Virus record (IMG/VR): IMGVR_UViG_3300025168_000375
Span: 1-31,539 of that record
Strand: one strand, 5' to 3'
Length of the DNA: 31,539 nucleotides
Source of the DNA: a virus
Position 1 is the first letter of the stretch. Every line of letters starts with the position of its first letter. The translations under genes were made by a program, and so were the position numbers. Of this stretch, positions 22,048 to 30,143 are shown piece after piece. The notes beneath the pieces are model-generated. The model saw nothing but the letters and a program-made list of their open reading frames with translations, was not told the origin of the DNA and searched no databases.

Positions 22048-22870
22048 CATCATCCTCCGGAGTTAGTGTATCATAATTAAAGTCCCAGAGTTGTTTTTCC
22101 AATCCTGCCATCACTAAACCGTATACTGCGGCTTCTATAGAAGATCTTACCGCATAACTTGCAGCCTCATTTTTTGTAAATCCGCTTTCCATTTCTATAA
22201 GTTCTGTGCCCATTTCATAGAAACGAAATAAGTCTGAGCCGGTCCCTGTGGATAAAATGGTTTTAGTGGTAGTTACATTTAGTAGTACCTCTCCTGTTTG
22301 TACCAGTATAGCTCTAAGCGATACAGTCACTATGTCTTCTCGGTACTGGTTTTTGGCCCCCACCCCAAGTGCTCTGGCTCCAGTACCTCCTGTTCTTATA
22401 TTAGAGTCGTACGCTACAATACCTCCCTCTAAAATCATGCCCGCGTACAACAAAGGCTTTAACATATTGCCTTCTTCTCCATCATACGTCTTACGGGTGT
22501 TTACTATAAGTTGACGCTCTCTGCTTAAATTATCCAGCCCGTCGCGCTCTACAACGACAAACCATGTACCTCTACCAGCATCTCGTAAAGCTTCGGTTAA
22601 TATAGCTAAACCTCCTTGAGTAACTGCGGTACTAAAGCTTGCAATGTTATCTTTTGACTTACGCGCCCCAGTTAGATCTGGAAAACTGTACACCGCAACA
22701 ACTGCTTGGTTATTAGGAGAAGGTAAATTTAATAGTTGGTGTGCGGAACTGGGTACAATTTTAGGGCCTTCTGGACAGATTAATAAATCCACACAGTTTG
22801 TTTGTTCTTGAAAAGCTAGATTAGCACAGCCATTGAACAAAAGAAAAAAGATAGGGGTTAACCATTTCAT
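22019..22870 (-). CDS. csgG: CsgG-like outer-membrane secretion pore (lipoprotein)
   Basis: The 283-aa product has a lipoprotein signal ending FNGC (Cys15) and matches CsgG nearly throughout. FSTAVTQGGLAILTEALRDA corresponds to the E. coli FSTAVPQ region, and TGARALGVGAKNQYREDIVT and TTTKTILSTGTGSDLFRFYE to later conserved blocks. CsgG forms a nine-subunit channel that exports unfolded curlins across the outer membrane. The constriction Phe (F56 of E. coli) is kept in IASFSTAV, but the Tyr and Asn beside it are replaced by Asp/Asn-type and Ser residues, with one residue inserted. The start overlaps the csgF stop (ATGA). No CsgE is seen nearby. Confidence 0.92.
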   Translation of the reverse strand: MKWLTPIFFLLFNGCANLAFQEQTNCVDLLICPEGPKIVPSSAHQLLNLPSPNNQAVVAVYSFPDLTGARKSKDNIASFSTAVTQGGLAILTEALRDAGRGTWFVVVERDGLDNLSRERQLIVNTRKTYDGEEGNMLKPLLYAGMILEGGIVAYDSNIRTGGTGARALGVGAKNQYREDIVTVSLRAILVQTGEVLLNVTTTKTILSTGTGSDLFRFYEMGTELIEMESGFTKNEAASYAVRSSIEAAVYGLVMAGLEKQLWDFNYDTLTPEDDDEVVKKDTN

Positions 22871-23385
22871 CCGTCACAATCTACCCAACAGCCCCCGAAG
22901 CTACCAACTGGAATAACAATCTCTGTTGTTGAAACCAGCACTCCATCAAACCATTCTTCTATTATTAAAGTGATTGTATCCCCATTATTTATCCACTTTA
23001 AGATATTACCTTCTAAACTTATCTCTCCTGCTATAGGATTTTCTGAAGTAGGAATACCAGAATAATTAAACAGCGACTCAGAAATATCTTTAGCCAAGGT
23101 AGAATAAATACGCGATTCTAAGTTACGTATAAACTTAGAAAGTACTGTATTATCCGCTTCGCGCTCTGCTTCTTCTAAGGCATCCTGTATATTTTCAGCT
23201 ATTTTTTCAGCTCGTGTTCTTTCTTGCTCATCAATAGTTAAGTAATGAGCAGACTGATTTATACCACTAAAGCTAGGGTTGCCAAATTTATATACGAGTT
23301 CATCTGCACTTAAAGACCCTACTAATACTAAAACAAAAACTATAGCTAGTATCATTACTACTTCTTTAGTCTTTCCTTTGATCAT
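22867..23385 (-). CDS. csgF: CsgF-like partner of CsgG
   Basis: The 172-aa product has a signal peptide (cleavage near SLSA-DEL). Directly after it YKFGNPSFSGINQSAHYLT matches the CsgF N-terminus (E. coli FQFRNPNFGGNPNNG), the part known to enter the CsgG pore and form its second constriction. A charged helix follows, then a beta-rich C-terminal domain ending with two Cys (GGCWVDCDG). In curli systems CsgF carries the nucleator to the cell surface. It lies immediately upstream of csgG, and its own start overlaps the one-helix membrane protein gene by 20 bases. Confidence 0.88.
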   Translation of the reverse strand: MIKGKTKEVVMILAIVFVLVLVGSLSADELVYKFGNPSFSGINQSAHYLTIDEQERTRAEKIAENIQDALEEAEREADNTVLSKFIRNLESRIYSTLAKDISESLFNYSGIPTSENPIAGEISLEGNILKWINNGDTITLIIEEWFDGVLVSTTEIVIPVGSFGGCWVDCDG

Positions 23386-23716
23386 CTCTATCTGCCTTTG
23401 CTATCTTATCTATATTAATAAGGTTAGGTACTCCTAATATAGTTTTAATCATGGTGTCTTGCCGGATAATTTCGTTATCTAAACTACGCACTCTGTCTAT
23501 TAAAGCCACTAAAATTCCATGCTGTGAATCTAATTTACCACCCAATCTTTCTTCCATGGCTGCTATTTGTACAGCTACCTTTTCATCCAACACATCTAAT
23601 TTGGTTTCCATTCCATCAATAATTCGATTAATAAGCTTCCAAATAAAGAAGCCTAAACCAAGTGCTGCGGCAATGGGGAACCCCACTTCATTAATAAACT
23701 GAACTGCGTTTTCCAT
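23366..23716 (-). CDS. One-helix membrane protein with coiled coil, holin-like
   Basis: The 116-aa product has one membrane helix at about residues 11-33 (VGFPIAAALGLGFFIWKLI), then a long amphipathic coiled coil (about 36-95) and a charged end (KADRDDQRKD). This layout resembles BhlA/UviB-type holins and similar small phage membrane proteins. A holin function is plausible but not shown, and no endolysin lies beside it. Its position at the head of csgF-csgG suggests joint use with the secretion pore. AAGG lies about 11 bases upstream, and a TATAAT ends six bases before the ATG. Confidence 0.7.
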   Translation of the reverse strand: MENAVQFINEVGFPIAAALGLGFFIWKLINRIIDGMETKLDVLDEKVAVQIAAMEERLGGKLDSQHGILVALIDRVRSLDNEIIRQDTMIKTILGVPNLINIDKIAKADRDDQRKD

Positions 23717-23730
23717 CTTTTTATTATACC

Positions 23731-25179
23731 TTATTCAAACCAATTACGGACTTCGCCAAGAACTTCGTTACTTATCTTTACTTTACTTAATAGATTTTTA
23801 AGTATTTTTTCATCAACAGTCCCTTCAGAAACCAAATCTACGTATGTGCAACTGCGTTCTTGTCCAATCCTGTGTATTCGATCTTCTGCCTGAACTCTAA
23901 GTTCTAGGTCATAAGAGTTAGAATAAAAAATCATAGTGCTTGCTTCAGTCAACGTAATACCACGACCGCCTGTTTGTGGATTAGACACAAAATATCTAAG
24001 TTCGTTATCCGGGTCTTGAAACTTATCTATAATCTTTTGTCGTTCGTCCTGGGGTGTCTTACCGTAATACGAAGCTACAGCACCAGTGCCAAATTTATTT
24101 GCTATAGCTTTTTCTAGTTCTTCAATATCTGTTCTAAATACAGCAAAAATGACTACTTTCCCAGATGTCTCTTCTAACAGATCTAAGACAGCCTGTACGC
24201 GATTATTTTTTAAAACAATAGTCTCTCCTTCCTCATTACGTAAACTGCCTGCTACGACTTGTTGGAGTCTCATAAGTTGGGTAAGCATATTCATAGTAGA
24301 AAAAAGTTCATCATTAAGAACCATTAAAGCTTCCCTCTTCATAGTGCCGTAAGCTTTCTGTTGTTCGTCAGTTAGTTCAACAAATCTACGAGTGTAGACC
24401 TTTGGTGGAAGATCTAAACATTCATCCTTAACTTTCCTTATAGAGAAATCTTTTATTGATTCTTGAAGTTCTTCTAATTTTTGAAACCCTACTATTTGTT
24501 GAAAGGAATGCCTACCCATGTGTTTATTGTGTGTGATTGCATATCTAGCCTGGAAAGCATAGAAGCTACTGAAGCCCAATAGATTAGGAGATAGAAAATA
24601 ACATTGAGAGTACAAATCAAGAGGGGCCTTAGTAATAGGAAACCCAGTAAGAATTCGTCTATAGTCTGCTAAAGGAGCTAACTTAATTAAATGCTTTGTT
24701 CTTTTAGCTTTAGGATTTTTAATGGTAGTAGACTCATCAATTGCCATCATTGCATCATGAGTCACCAAAAATTCTTCTACAAATTTACAAGCCTTAACAG
24801 TAGCGAAAGCTTCTACATTTACCAAGAAAATATTTAACACTCCGTCGCTATCATCCTTTACCATCTTCTCAAACTCATACGCCCATTTCTGTGTGTGATT
24901 GGGTTGCCAAACCACAACATTTCTTTCGATACGCTCTGGCAAATGCTTGTTTATTTCATGCACATCCCAGTTGCTTAAGTTTCCTTTAGGGGAGATTATA
25001 AGTAGCCCTGATATCTTTCCTTCTTCAAATAACATACCTGCGTTATCTAGAAGAATTTTAGACTTTCCAAGGCCCATTTCCAAAAATAATGCAAATAGGT
25101 TACGATGTGCGCTTGACTTTAAAGTGTCCAGTTGATGTTTATATGGCTCGCTCTTAAATTCATAGTTATTCAGTTTCAT
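23731..25179 (-). CDS. SNF2-type superfamily 2 helicase/ATPase
   Basis: The 482-aa product has Walker A EMGLGKS (residues 34-40), the DExx box as AIDEST, a C-terminal helicase domain with SNPQTGGRGITLTEA, and motif VI QAEDRIHRIGQERSC. This fits SNF2/Rad54-like DNA translocases found in many phages beside replication genes. The start at 25179 was chosen because AAAGGA lies eight to nine bases upstream and the protein then begins MKLNNYEFKSEPYKHQL; the frame is open further upstream but crosses the divergent promoters. It heads the leftward operon that continues into the curli-like genes. Confidence 0.88.
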   Translation of the reverse strand: MKLNNYEFKSEPYKHQLDTLKSSAHRNLFALFLEMGLGKSKILLDNAGMLFEEGKISGLLIISPKGNLSNWDVHEINKHLPERIERNVVVWQPNHTQKWAYEFEKMVKDDSDGVLNIFLVNVEAFATVKACKFVEEFLVTHDAMMAIDESTTIKNPKAKRTKHLIKLAPLADYRRILTGFPITKAPLDLYSQCYFLSPNLLGFSSFYAFQARYAITHNKHMGRHSFQQIVGFQKLEELQESIKDFSIRKVKDECLDLPPKVYTRRFVELTDEQQKAYGTMKREALMVLNDELFSTMNMLTQLMRLQQVVAGSLRNEEGETIVLKNNRVQAVLDLLEETSGKVVIFAVFRTDIEELEKAIANKFGTGAVASYYGKTPQDERQKIIDKFQDPDNELRYFVSNPQTGGRGITLTEASTMIFYSNSYDLELRVQAEDRIHRIGQERSCTYVDLVSEGTVDEKILKNLLSKVKISNEVLGEVRNWFE

Positions 25180-25210
25180 AAGTTTTGTCCTTTGTTCTTC
25201 GTTATGGGTC

Positions 25211-25238
25211 TTGCAATCTATTATATACATGCTATAGT
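25211..25238 (+). promoter_or_regulatory. Rightward promoter of the replication operon
   Basis: TTGCAA (25211-25216), 16 bases, then TATAGT (25233-25238). It overlaps the leftward promoter almost fully, so both cannot be occupied at once. Confidence 0.6.
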
Positions 25239-25248
25239 GCTCTTGCAA
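25220..25248 (-). promoter_or_regulatory. Leftward promoter of the helicase-curli operon
   Basis: On the minus strand TTGCAA (25248-25243) is followed after 17 bases by TATAAT (25225-25220). Transcription would start near 25213 and reach the helicase ATG at 25179. Confidence 0.7.
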
Positions 25249-25261
25249 CTTTGAGTTGATA

Positions 25262-25594
25262 ATGACAGAAAGAAAAGAAAACGGACGAATAACTAAACTA
25301 CAAATAGAAGTATTTCTAGATAGTACCACGAGTGAATATTTTATAGATGTGACGGACCCAACCGGAAGACTAGATGTTCCTTACACCATTGGTGCGTTTC
25401 TAACTCTTGATGAAACATTACGATATGTGTACACCACATTAGATGTACCGAAAGGTATAGTTCAAGTTATGGGTGTTACTGATGGAGAGATAACTTTTAA
25501 TTTAGAGCCTACCCCTCCTAAAGATACACCCCCAGAAGTTGCTGATCACAATAATGTTATAGATATATGGAGTAAACGTGGAAAAGATAAATGA
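25262..25594 (+). CDS. 110-aa protein, unknown, first of replication operon
   Basis: The start is ATG 25262 (an in-frame TTG lies six bases earlier); the ribosome site is weak (TTGAG). The product starts MTERKENGRITKLQIEVFLD and seems beta-rich with an acidic, Pro-containing end (LEPTPPKDTPPE). No family is recognised. It overlaps the next gene by 17 bases. Its position ahead of the putative ssDNA-binding protein and primase suggests a DNA-metabolism accessory. Confidence 0.75.
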   Translation: MTERKENGRITKLQIEVFLDSTTSEYFIDVTDPTGRLDVPYTIGAFLTLDETLRYVYTTLDVPKGIVQVMGVTDGEITFNLEPTPPKDTPPEVADHNNVIDIWSKRGKDK

Positions 25595-26150
25595 ACTATT
25601 TGAAGAGAGCACAACAAAAGCTGTCGAAGGCATACGAGATTCTTCGATTGAAGATCTTAGTGCGTTATGTAATAAGCTACTCAGAGTTGAGGGTGAGATT
25701 GGCAATGTGGAAGAAAGACTTAAAAGACTTAAGGACCAACAGAGAGAACTCTCGGAACAATTAATCCCGGATAAATTAGCACAATTAGGTGTAACAGATT
25801 TAAAACTGAGCGACGGTTCACGTATCTCAGCAGACCCATTTTATAGTGCGCGTATTTCAGCAGACAACTTAACTGCTGCTCATGCGTGGCTACGTGACCA
25901 AGGTCACGGCGACATCATTAAAAACACTTTGACCTTAACTTTTGGTCAAGGCGATGATGCTATCGCAAAAGAATTGGGAGAACTGTTGGCTTCTAAAGGG
26001 CACTTGCCTGAACAGAAGGAAACAGTCCACCCAAGCACCCTGAGAGCATTTGTCAAAGAACAAATAGAATCAGGTAACGGTGAGTTTGACCAAGATATAC
26101 AGAAGAAATTTTCTGTGTATCAAGGCAAGCGCACTAAAATTAATCGTTGA
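25578..26150 (+). CDS. 190-aa coiled-coil protein, unknown
   Basis: GTG at 25578 with GGAG five bases upstream is the start; the nearby ATG is in another frame. Residues about 25-65 form a charged coiled coil (GEIGNVEERLKRLKDQQREL). A compact domain follows with SDGSRISADPFYSARISADN and a helical HPSTLRAFVKEQIESG, ending basic (YQGKRTKINR). I do not recognise the family. Its place just before the putative ssDNA-binding gene suggests a replication or recombination partner. Confidence 0.75.
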   Translation: MEKINELFEESTTKAVEGIRDSSIEDLSALCNKLLRVEGEIGNVEERLKRLKDQQRELSEQLIPDKLAQLGVTDLKLSDGSRISADPFYSARISADNLTAAHAWLRDQGHGDIIKNTLTLTFGQGDDAIAKELGELLASKGHLPEQKETVHPSTLRAFVKEQIESGNGEFDQDIQKKFSVYQGKRTKINR

Positions 26151-26172
26151 ACGAAGAAAGAAGGAGAAAAAA

Positions 26173-26955
26173 ATGGCAACGAAGAAAAATAGTGGGGCGA
26201 TGACGTCCTTGTTTGAAGGCATCGAAGATAAAGGCTTTGGTGATGTAGGAGCGGAAGATCTCAAGACTCCGCGTGTAAGTATAATCCAGGCGCTGTCTCC
26301 GCAAAGACAAAAAGCCTCTGCTGATTATGTACCAGACGCGGAAGAAGGAGATATTTTCTTCTCAGGTAATAACACTTCTATAAGTGGTGATGAGGGGCTA
26401 TTGTTCCTACCTGTTTACTACAACAAAACTCTAGTAGAGTGGCGTTTACGTGAAAAAGGTGGAGGATTAGTCACTGTTCATGGACCTGAATCAGATCTTT
26501 TAAATAGATGCAATCGTGATAGTCAAGGTAGGCTAGTAACACCAGGTGGGGATACTCAACTGACAACTACTGCCAATCATTATGGCTACGCGCTCGTTGA
26601 TGAAACACCTCAAAAGTGTGTTATCAACATGACAGGAGCACAACTAAAACATTCCCGCGCTTGGAACACTTTGATCCAAGGGACTAAACTACAAGGTAGC
26701 AAAGGGTTATATACCCCACCTGCCTATTCTCATTGGTATAGTCTTAAAACGCAGGTTGAATCCAACGATCGTGGTACATGGTATAGCTATAGTATTACAC
26801 AGGAGCGCGTGTTGGAGGAAAGCGAAACGGATCTGTTTACAGATGCAACGGAGTTTTCTAAGTTCTGCTCATCAGGTGGTATGGACCAATTACAGGCTCC
26901 AAAGACCCCTGCTATAGACAGCAAGTCTGATTCCAATAAGGATTGGGAAGACTAG
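26173..26955 (+). CDS. Putative single-stranded DNA-binding protein
   Basis: The start is ATG 26173, six bases after AAGGAG; earlier in-frame starts lie inside the previous gene. The 260-aa product begins MATKKNSGAMTSLFEGIEDK, has a central beta-rich domain (LLFLPVYYNKTLVEWRL and similar), and ends in a short acidic tail DWED. An acidic tail that binds partner proteins is typical of phage ssDNA-binding proteins. Position between replication genes agrees. The fold is not certain from sequence alone, and single-copy motifs are lacking. Confidence 0.6.
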   Translation: MATKKNSGAMTSLFEGIEDKGFGDVGAEDLKTPRVSIIQALSPQRQKASADYVPDAEEGDIFFSGNNTSISGDEGLLFLPVYYNKTLVEWRLREKGGGLVTVHGPESDLLNRCNRDSQGRLVTPGGDTQLTTTANHYGYALVDETPQKCVINMTGAQLKHSRAWNTLIQGTKLQGSKGLYTPPAYSHWYSLKTQVESNDRGTWYSYSITQERVLEESETDLFTDATEFSKFCSSGGMDQLQAPKTPAIDSKSDSNKDWED

Positions 26956-26963
26956 TCTAAACC

Positions 26964-27001
26964 GGACATCACTTTATAGCTCCCACTATAGAGTGGTGTC
27001 C
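26964..27001 (+). promoter_or_regulatory. 16-bp stem-loop between ssDNA-binding and primase genes
   Basis: GGACATCACTTTATAG (26964-26979) pairs over its full length with CTATAGAGTGGTGTCC (26986-27001), with two G-T pairs and a six-base loop. No T-run follows. It is probably an RNA-level element: processing site, partial terminator or shield of the upstream message. Confidence 0.7.
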
Positions 27002-27015
27002 ACCTTTAGGTAAAT

Positions 27016-28608
27016 ATGGAAGAAACCGCAATAAAGTTCAAGGAAGTGTTCTTAGGTCTAGATAGAGCTCATGGTATATACGAAATAACTGGACAGAAAA
27101 GTACCGCCAAAGGAATAAAGAAAGACGGCAAAGGACGAACTCTACAGGAGCCCCTTACGTTAGATCTATGGCAAGATCATTTAAAAGGAAACGTCTCTAT
27201 TGGTGTCATACCTTTAACAGATGATGAGACGTGCAAATGGGGATGCATTGATGTAGATGAGTACCCAATAGATATAAAAAATATACAAAGTATTATTAAA
27301 GACATGGGCCTACCTTTAGTTCCATGCATGACTAAATCAGGTGGGGTGCACCTGTTTCTATTCACCAAGACACCTATCCCTGCATTCAAACTCCAAGGAA
27401 AACTAGAAGAGATAGCCGCAGCCATGGGAAGGACGGGAGATGAAATCTTTCCTAAACAATACGAATGGTCAAAGCAATTACCAAAAGAAAGACAGACAGG
27501 TAACTGGCTTAACATGCCTTATTTTGGTGGTGAAGATACCACTCGTTATGCATTAACAGAAGATGGCGAAGCTGCCAGCATGGAAGAGTTTTTTGAGATT
27601 GTAGAGAAAGCCTCTATAACAGAAAAAGAAATTGATAAGTACGTACCTGTTAAAAAAAGCAGAAGAAAATTAATAGCAAAAGAAGGCAGTATTTGGGACG
27701 AAGCTCCTCCTTGTTTGGTACACATGAAGTTAAACGGAATACCAGAAGGTATGAGGAATAATGCTTTACTTAATTACGGAGTGTTTCTCCGGAAAGTACA
27801 CCCGGAAAGTGAAGAATGGAAAGACAAGCTTCAAGAAATAAATAAAAGCGTCTGCACAAAAGCGTTATCTCATAGCGAATTAAATACAATTATTCAGAGC
27901 CTAGAAAAAAGTGAGTACAGATACCAATGCAACAAGGCCCCTTTAGTAGACTTCTGCCAAAGCGGTATATGCGTAACTCGTCGTTACGGTATTGATGCTT
28001 CTGAAAGAGATCCTAACTTCGGTGGCTTGCGTAAGTATTTAACTGATCCTCCTCTCTGGCATTTAGATGTGGACGGAAGAACTATTGTCTTAGACACAAA
28101 ACAACTACACAACTTCTCTATGTTCCAACAAAGATGTATGGAAGTTTTAAATCAGTGCCCTCCTGATGTTAAAAAATCAGATTGGGTAGCAAGGTTGAAT
28201 GCTTTGCTACAAGAAGTCCAAGAAGTAGATGTACCATTGGACATGACCAAACAAGGGTTACTGCAAGCGGCAGTGCATGAGTTTTGTAGACTATCTGAAT
28301 CCTCCTCTCGTTTGGCTATTGCCTCTTCCGGGGTGTATAGACATGAGGATGATGGAGAGAAGCAGTGGTGGTTTACAGGAAGAGACGTCGTTATCTTTAT
28401 TCAAGAATTTAAAAAGATGCGAACAATAAAAGAAGCAGAAGTTTTCACCGAACTAAAAGAAATGGGTGCTGCTAATATATCAAAGTACATAGATAAATCT
28501 GTTGGTAACAAAAAGATTTGGGTGCTAGACATAGAAGAACTAAACGAAGAAACAATATTAAATAAAGACTTTAAAATTAAGGAAGAATCAAAACCATGGG
28601 AAGAGTAA
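27016..28608 (+). CDS. Archaeo-eukaryotic-type DNA primase
   Basis: The 530-aa product has an AEP catalytic core: WGCIDVDEYP (Asp79 and Asp81, metal ligands) and SGGVHLFLF (108-116, with His112). A primase C-terminal part begins PPCLVHMKLNGIPEGMRNNA and holds Cys233, Cys305, Cys314 and Cys319, spaced as in primases with an iron-sulphur cluster. No helicase domain is fused, so the separate SF1 and SNF2 proteins may supply that function. It makes the primers for the A-family polymerase encoded after it. AGGT lies about six bases upstream, and the end overlaps the helicase gene by 13 bases. Confidence 0.85.
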   Translation: MEETAIKFKEVFLGLDRAHGIYEITGQKSTAKGIKKDGKGRTLQEPLTLDLWQDHLKGNVSIGVIPLTDDETCKWGCIDVDEYPIDIKNIQSIIKDMGLPLVPCMTKSGGVHLFLFTKTPIPAFKLQGKLEEIAAAMGRTGDEIFPKQYEWSKQLPKERQTGNWLNMPYFGGEDTTRYALTEDGEAASMEEFFEIVEKASITEKEIDKYVPVKKSRRKLIAKEGSIWDEAPPCLVHMKLNGIPEGMRNNALLNYGVFLRKVHPESEEWKDKLQEINKSVCTKALSHSELNTIIQSLEKSEYRYQCNKAPLVDFCQSGICVTRRYGIDASERDPNFGGLRKYLTDPPLWHLDVDGRTIVLDTKQLHNFSMFQQRCMEVLNQCPPDVKKSDWVARLNALLQEVQEVDVPLDMTKQGLLQAAVHEFCRLSESSSRLAIASSGVYRHEDDGEKQWWFTGRDVVIFIQEFKKMRTIKEAEVFTELKEMGAANISKYIDKSVGNKKIWVLDIEELNEETILNKDFKIKEESKPWEE

Positions 28609-30143
28609 CAAAGTATTTCGGTCCTCCTGGCACAGGAAAGACAACAACATTAATGAACATAATTGAAAAATATCTAGACGAAGGTACGCCTCCTGAAAAG
28701 ATAGCTTTTATATCTTTCTCAGTTAAAGCTGCTGAAGAAGGCAAGAACAGAGCGCACTTACGTTTTGGCTTAGGTTTTGATGAGATGCCATATTTTTGTA
28801 CCAGTCATGCTTTCTGTAAACGCATCATGGGTATATCTCAGGTAATGAATGGAAAGGATGTGTTTGAATTCTTAGAAGGTCACGACTTTAATCTAACTAA
28901 AAAGTATGGGGTCAACCCAAGAGCTCTTAGGTCCGTGGTCCAAGATCCCTACTTCGATATCATTGAACGTTCAAAAGCTAACTGTCGCTCTCTTAAGGAT
29001 GAACGACTGTCATTAGAAAAAGAACAACGCAAAGGTGTCGTTATACACATGCTTGAACCTATAGCAGATGCGTGGGAGAACTTTCGTTTATCACGAGTGC
29101 CTCCGGTGTATTCTTTTGCCGACATGATTAATAAGTTCTTGGTCGACGGTACACCGCCAGAGTTGGATGTGCTTATTGTCGACGAAGCCCAAGACTTAGC
29201 CGAACTTAACTGGAGACTGGTGGAGAAGCTGGCTACCAACGCTAAGAAAACTTATATTGCTGGGGACGATGATCAGGCTATATATGAATGGAACGGAGCA
29301 AAACCGCAACGTTTTGTTGGGTACGAAGGAGATAACATTATCCTAGATCAGTCTTACAGAATACCTTCTAAAGTACATCCTATTGCAGAAAAGATATCTA
29401 AAAGAATAGCCGTTAGAGAGCCTAAAACTTATCGACCTCGTACAGAAGAAGGCACAGTTAATAAGGTGGGTTCAGTTGAACTTTTACCTGTTGATAAAGG
29501 ACAGTGGTTGATATTAGCCTCATGTGATTACATGTTAACGGACGCTTCTAAAGGATATAATGTTAGAAAGTATTTGATAGATAACGGTCATCCTTTTACA
29601 CATAATCAATACAGGTACGTTCCGCGTAAGATGATGGTGGCCATAGATATTTGGGAGAAGTTATCTAACAAAGAAGATATAACTCTAGGAGATTTAGCGG
29701 ACTTGTATTTTTACTTAGGCAAGACAGGTGTCAAACGAGGCTTCCTTAGCCAAGTAAACCAAGCTCCTAATAAAGCCCAGGTAGTTACCCTAAAAGAGAT
29801 CCTTGATAACTACGGGCTAAGATCCGAATGTTTAGGTCAAGGTTGGAAAGAAGTATTTGAAAAAACGATAGACGTAGAACGAAGAAGTTTCATAGAGAAA
29901 GCACTAAAGAATGACGAAGATTTATACGGAGAACCACGCATTGTCATTTCCACGATTCATCAGGCAAAAGGTGGGGAAGCAGAGAACGTTGCTGTGTATT
30001 TGGACCTATCTAAATCACAGAAGCGGAGCTCTATTTTACAACCAGATGGGCTGCACAGACAATTCTATGTTGCGGTAACACGCACAATAGACAATCTTTA
30101 TTTGATTCAAGCCCAAGATGATTATTACAGGTACGTTATATGA
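28596..30143 (+). CDS. UvrD/Rep-type superfamily 1 DNA helicase
   Basis: The 515-aa product shows all core SF1A motifs: Walker A GPPGTGKTTT (residues 9-18), VDEAQDL (motif II), AGDDDQAIYEWNGA (motif III), STIHQAKGGEAENVAVY (motif V) and FYVAVTRTIDNLYLI (motif VI). It should unwind duplex DNA in the 3'-5' direction during replication or repair. Full UvrD is about 720 aa, so this is a compact version with reduced insertions. Its stop overlaps the polymerase start by four bases. Confidence 0.9.
   Translation: MGRVTKYFGPPGTGKTTTLMNIIEKYLDEGTPPEKIAFISFSVKAAEEGKNRAHLRFGLGFDEMPYFCTSHAFCKRIMGISQVMNGKDVFEFLEGHDFNLTKKYGVNPRALRSVVQDPYFDIIERSKANCRSLKDERLSLEKEQRKGVVIHMLEPIADAWENFRLSRVPPVYSFADMINKFLVDGTPPELDVLIVDEAQDLAELNWRLVEKLATNAKKTYIAGDDDQAIYEWNGAKPQRFVGYEGDNIILDQSYRIPSKVHPIAEKISKRIAVREPKTYRPRTEEGTVNKVGSVELLPVDKGQWLILASCDYMLTDASKGYNVRKYLIDNGHPFTHNQYRYVPRKMMVAIDIWEKLSNKEDITLGDLADLYFYLGKTGVKRGFLSQVNQAPNKAQVVTLKEILDNYGLRSECLGQGWKEVFEKTIDVERRSFIEKALKNDEDLYGEPRIVISTIHQAKGGEAENVAVYLDLSKSQKRSSILQPDGLHRQFYVAVTRTIDNLYLIQAQDDYYRYVI

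Noticed and set aside
17741-23385. Curli/cyclase block as bacterial contamination or a chimeric contig
   Set aside because: Both sides join phage-type genes through short overlaps or gaps in the same orientation. I judged it integral to the phage, although read mapping would be the final test.
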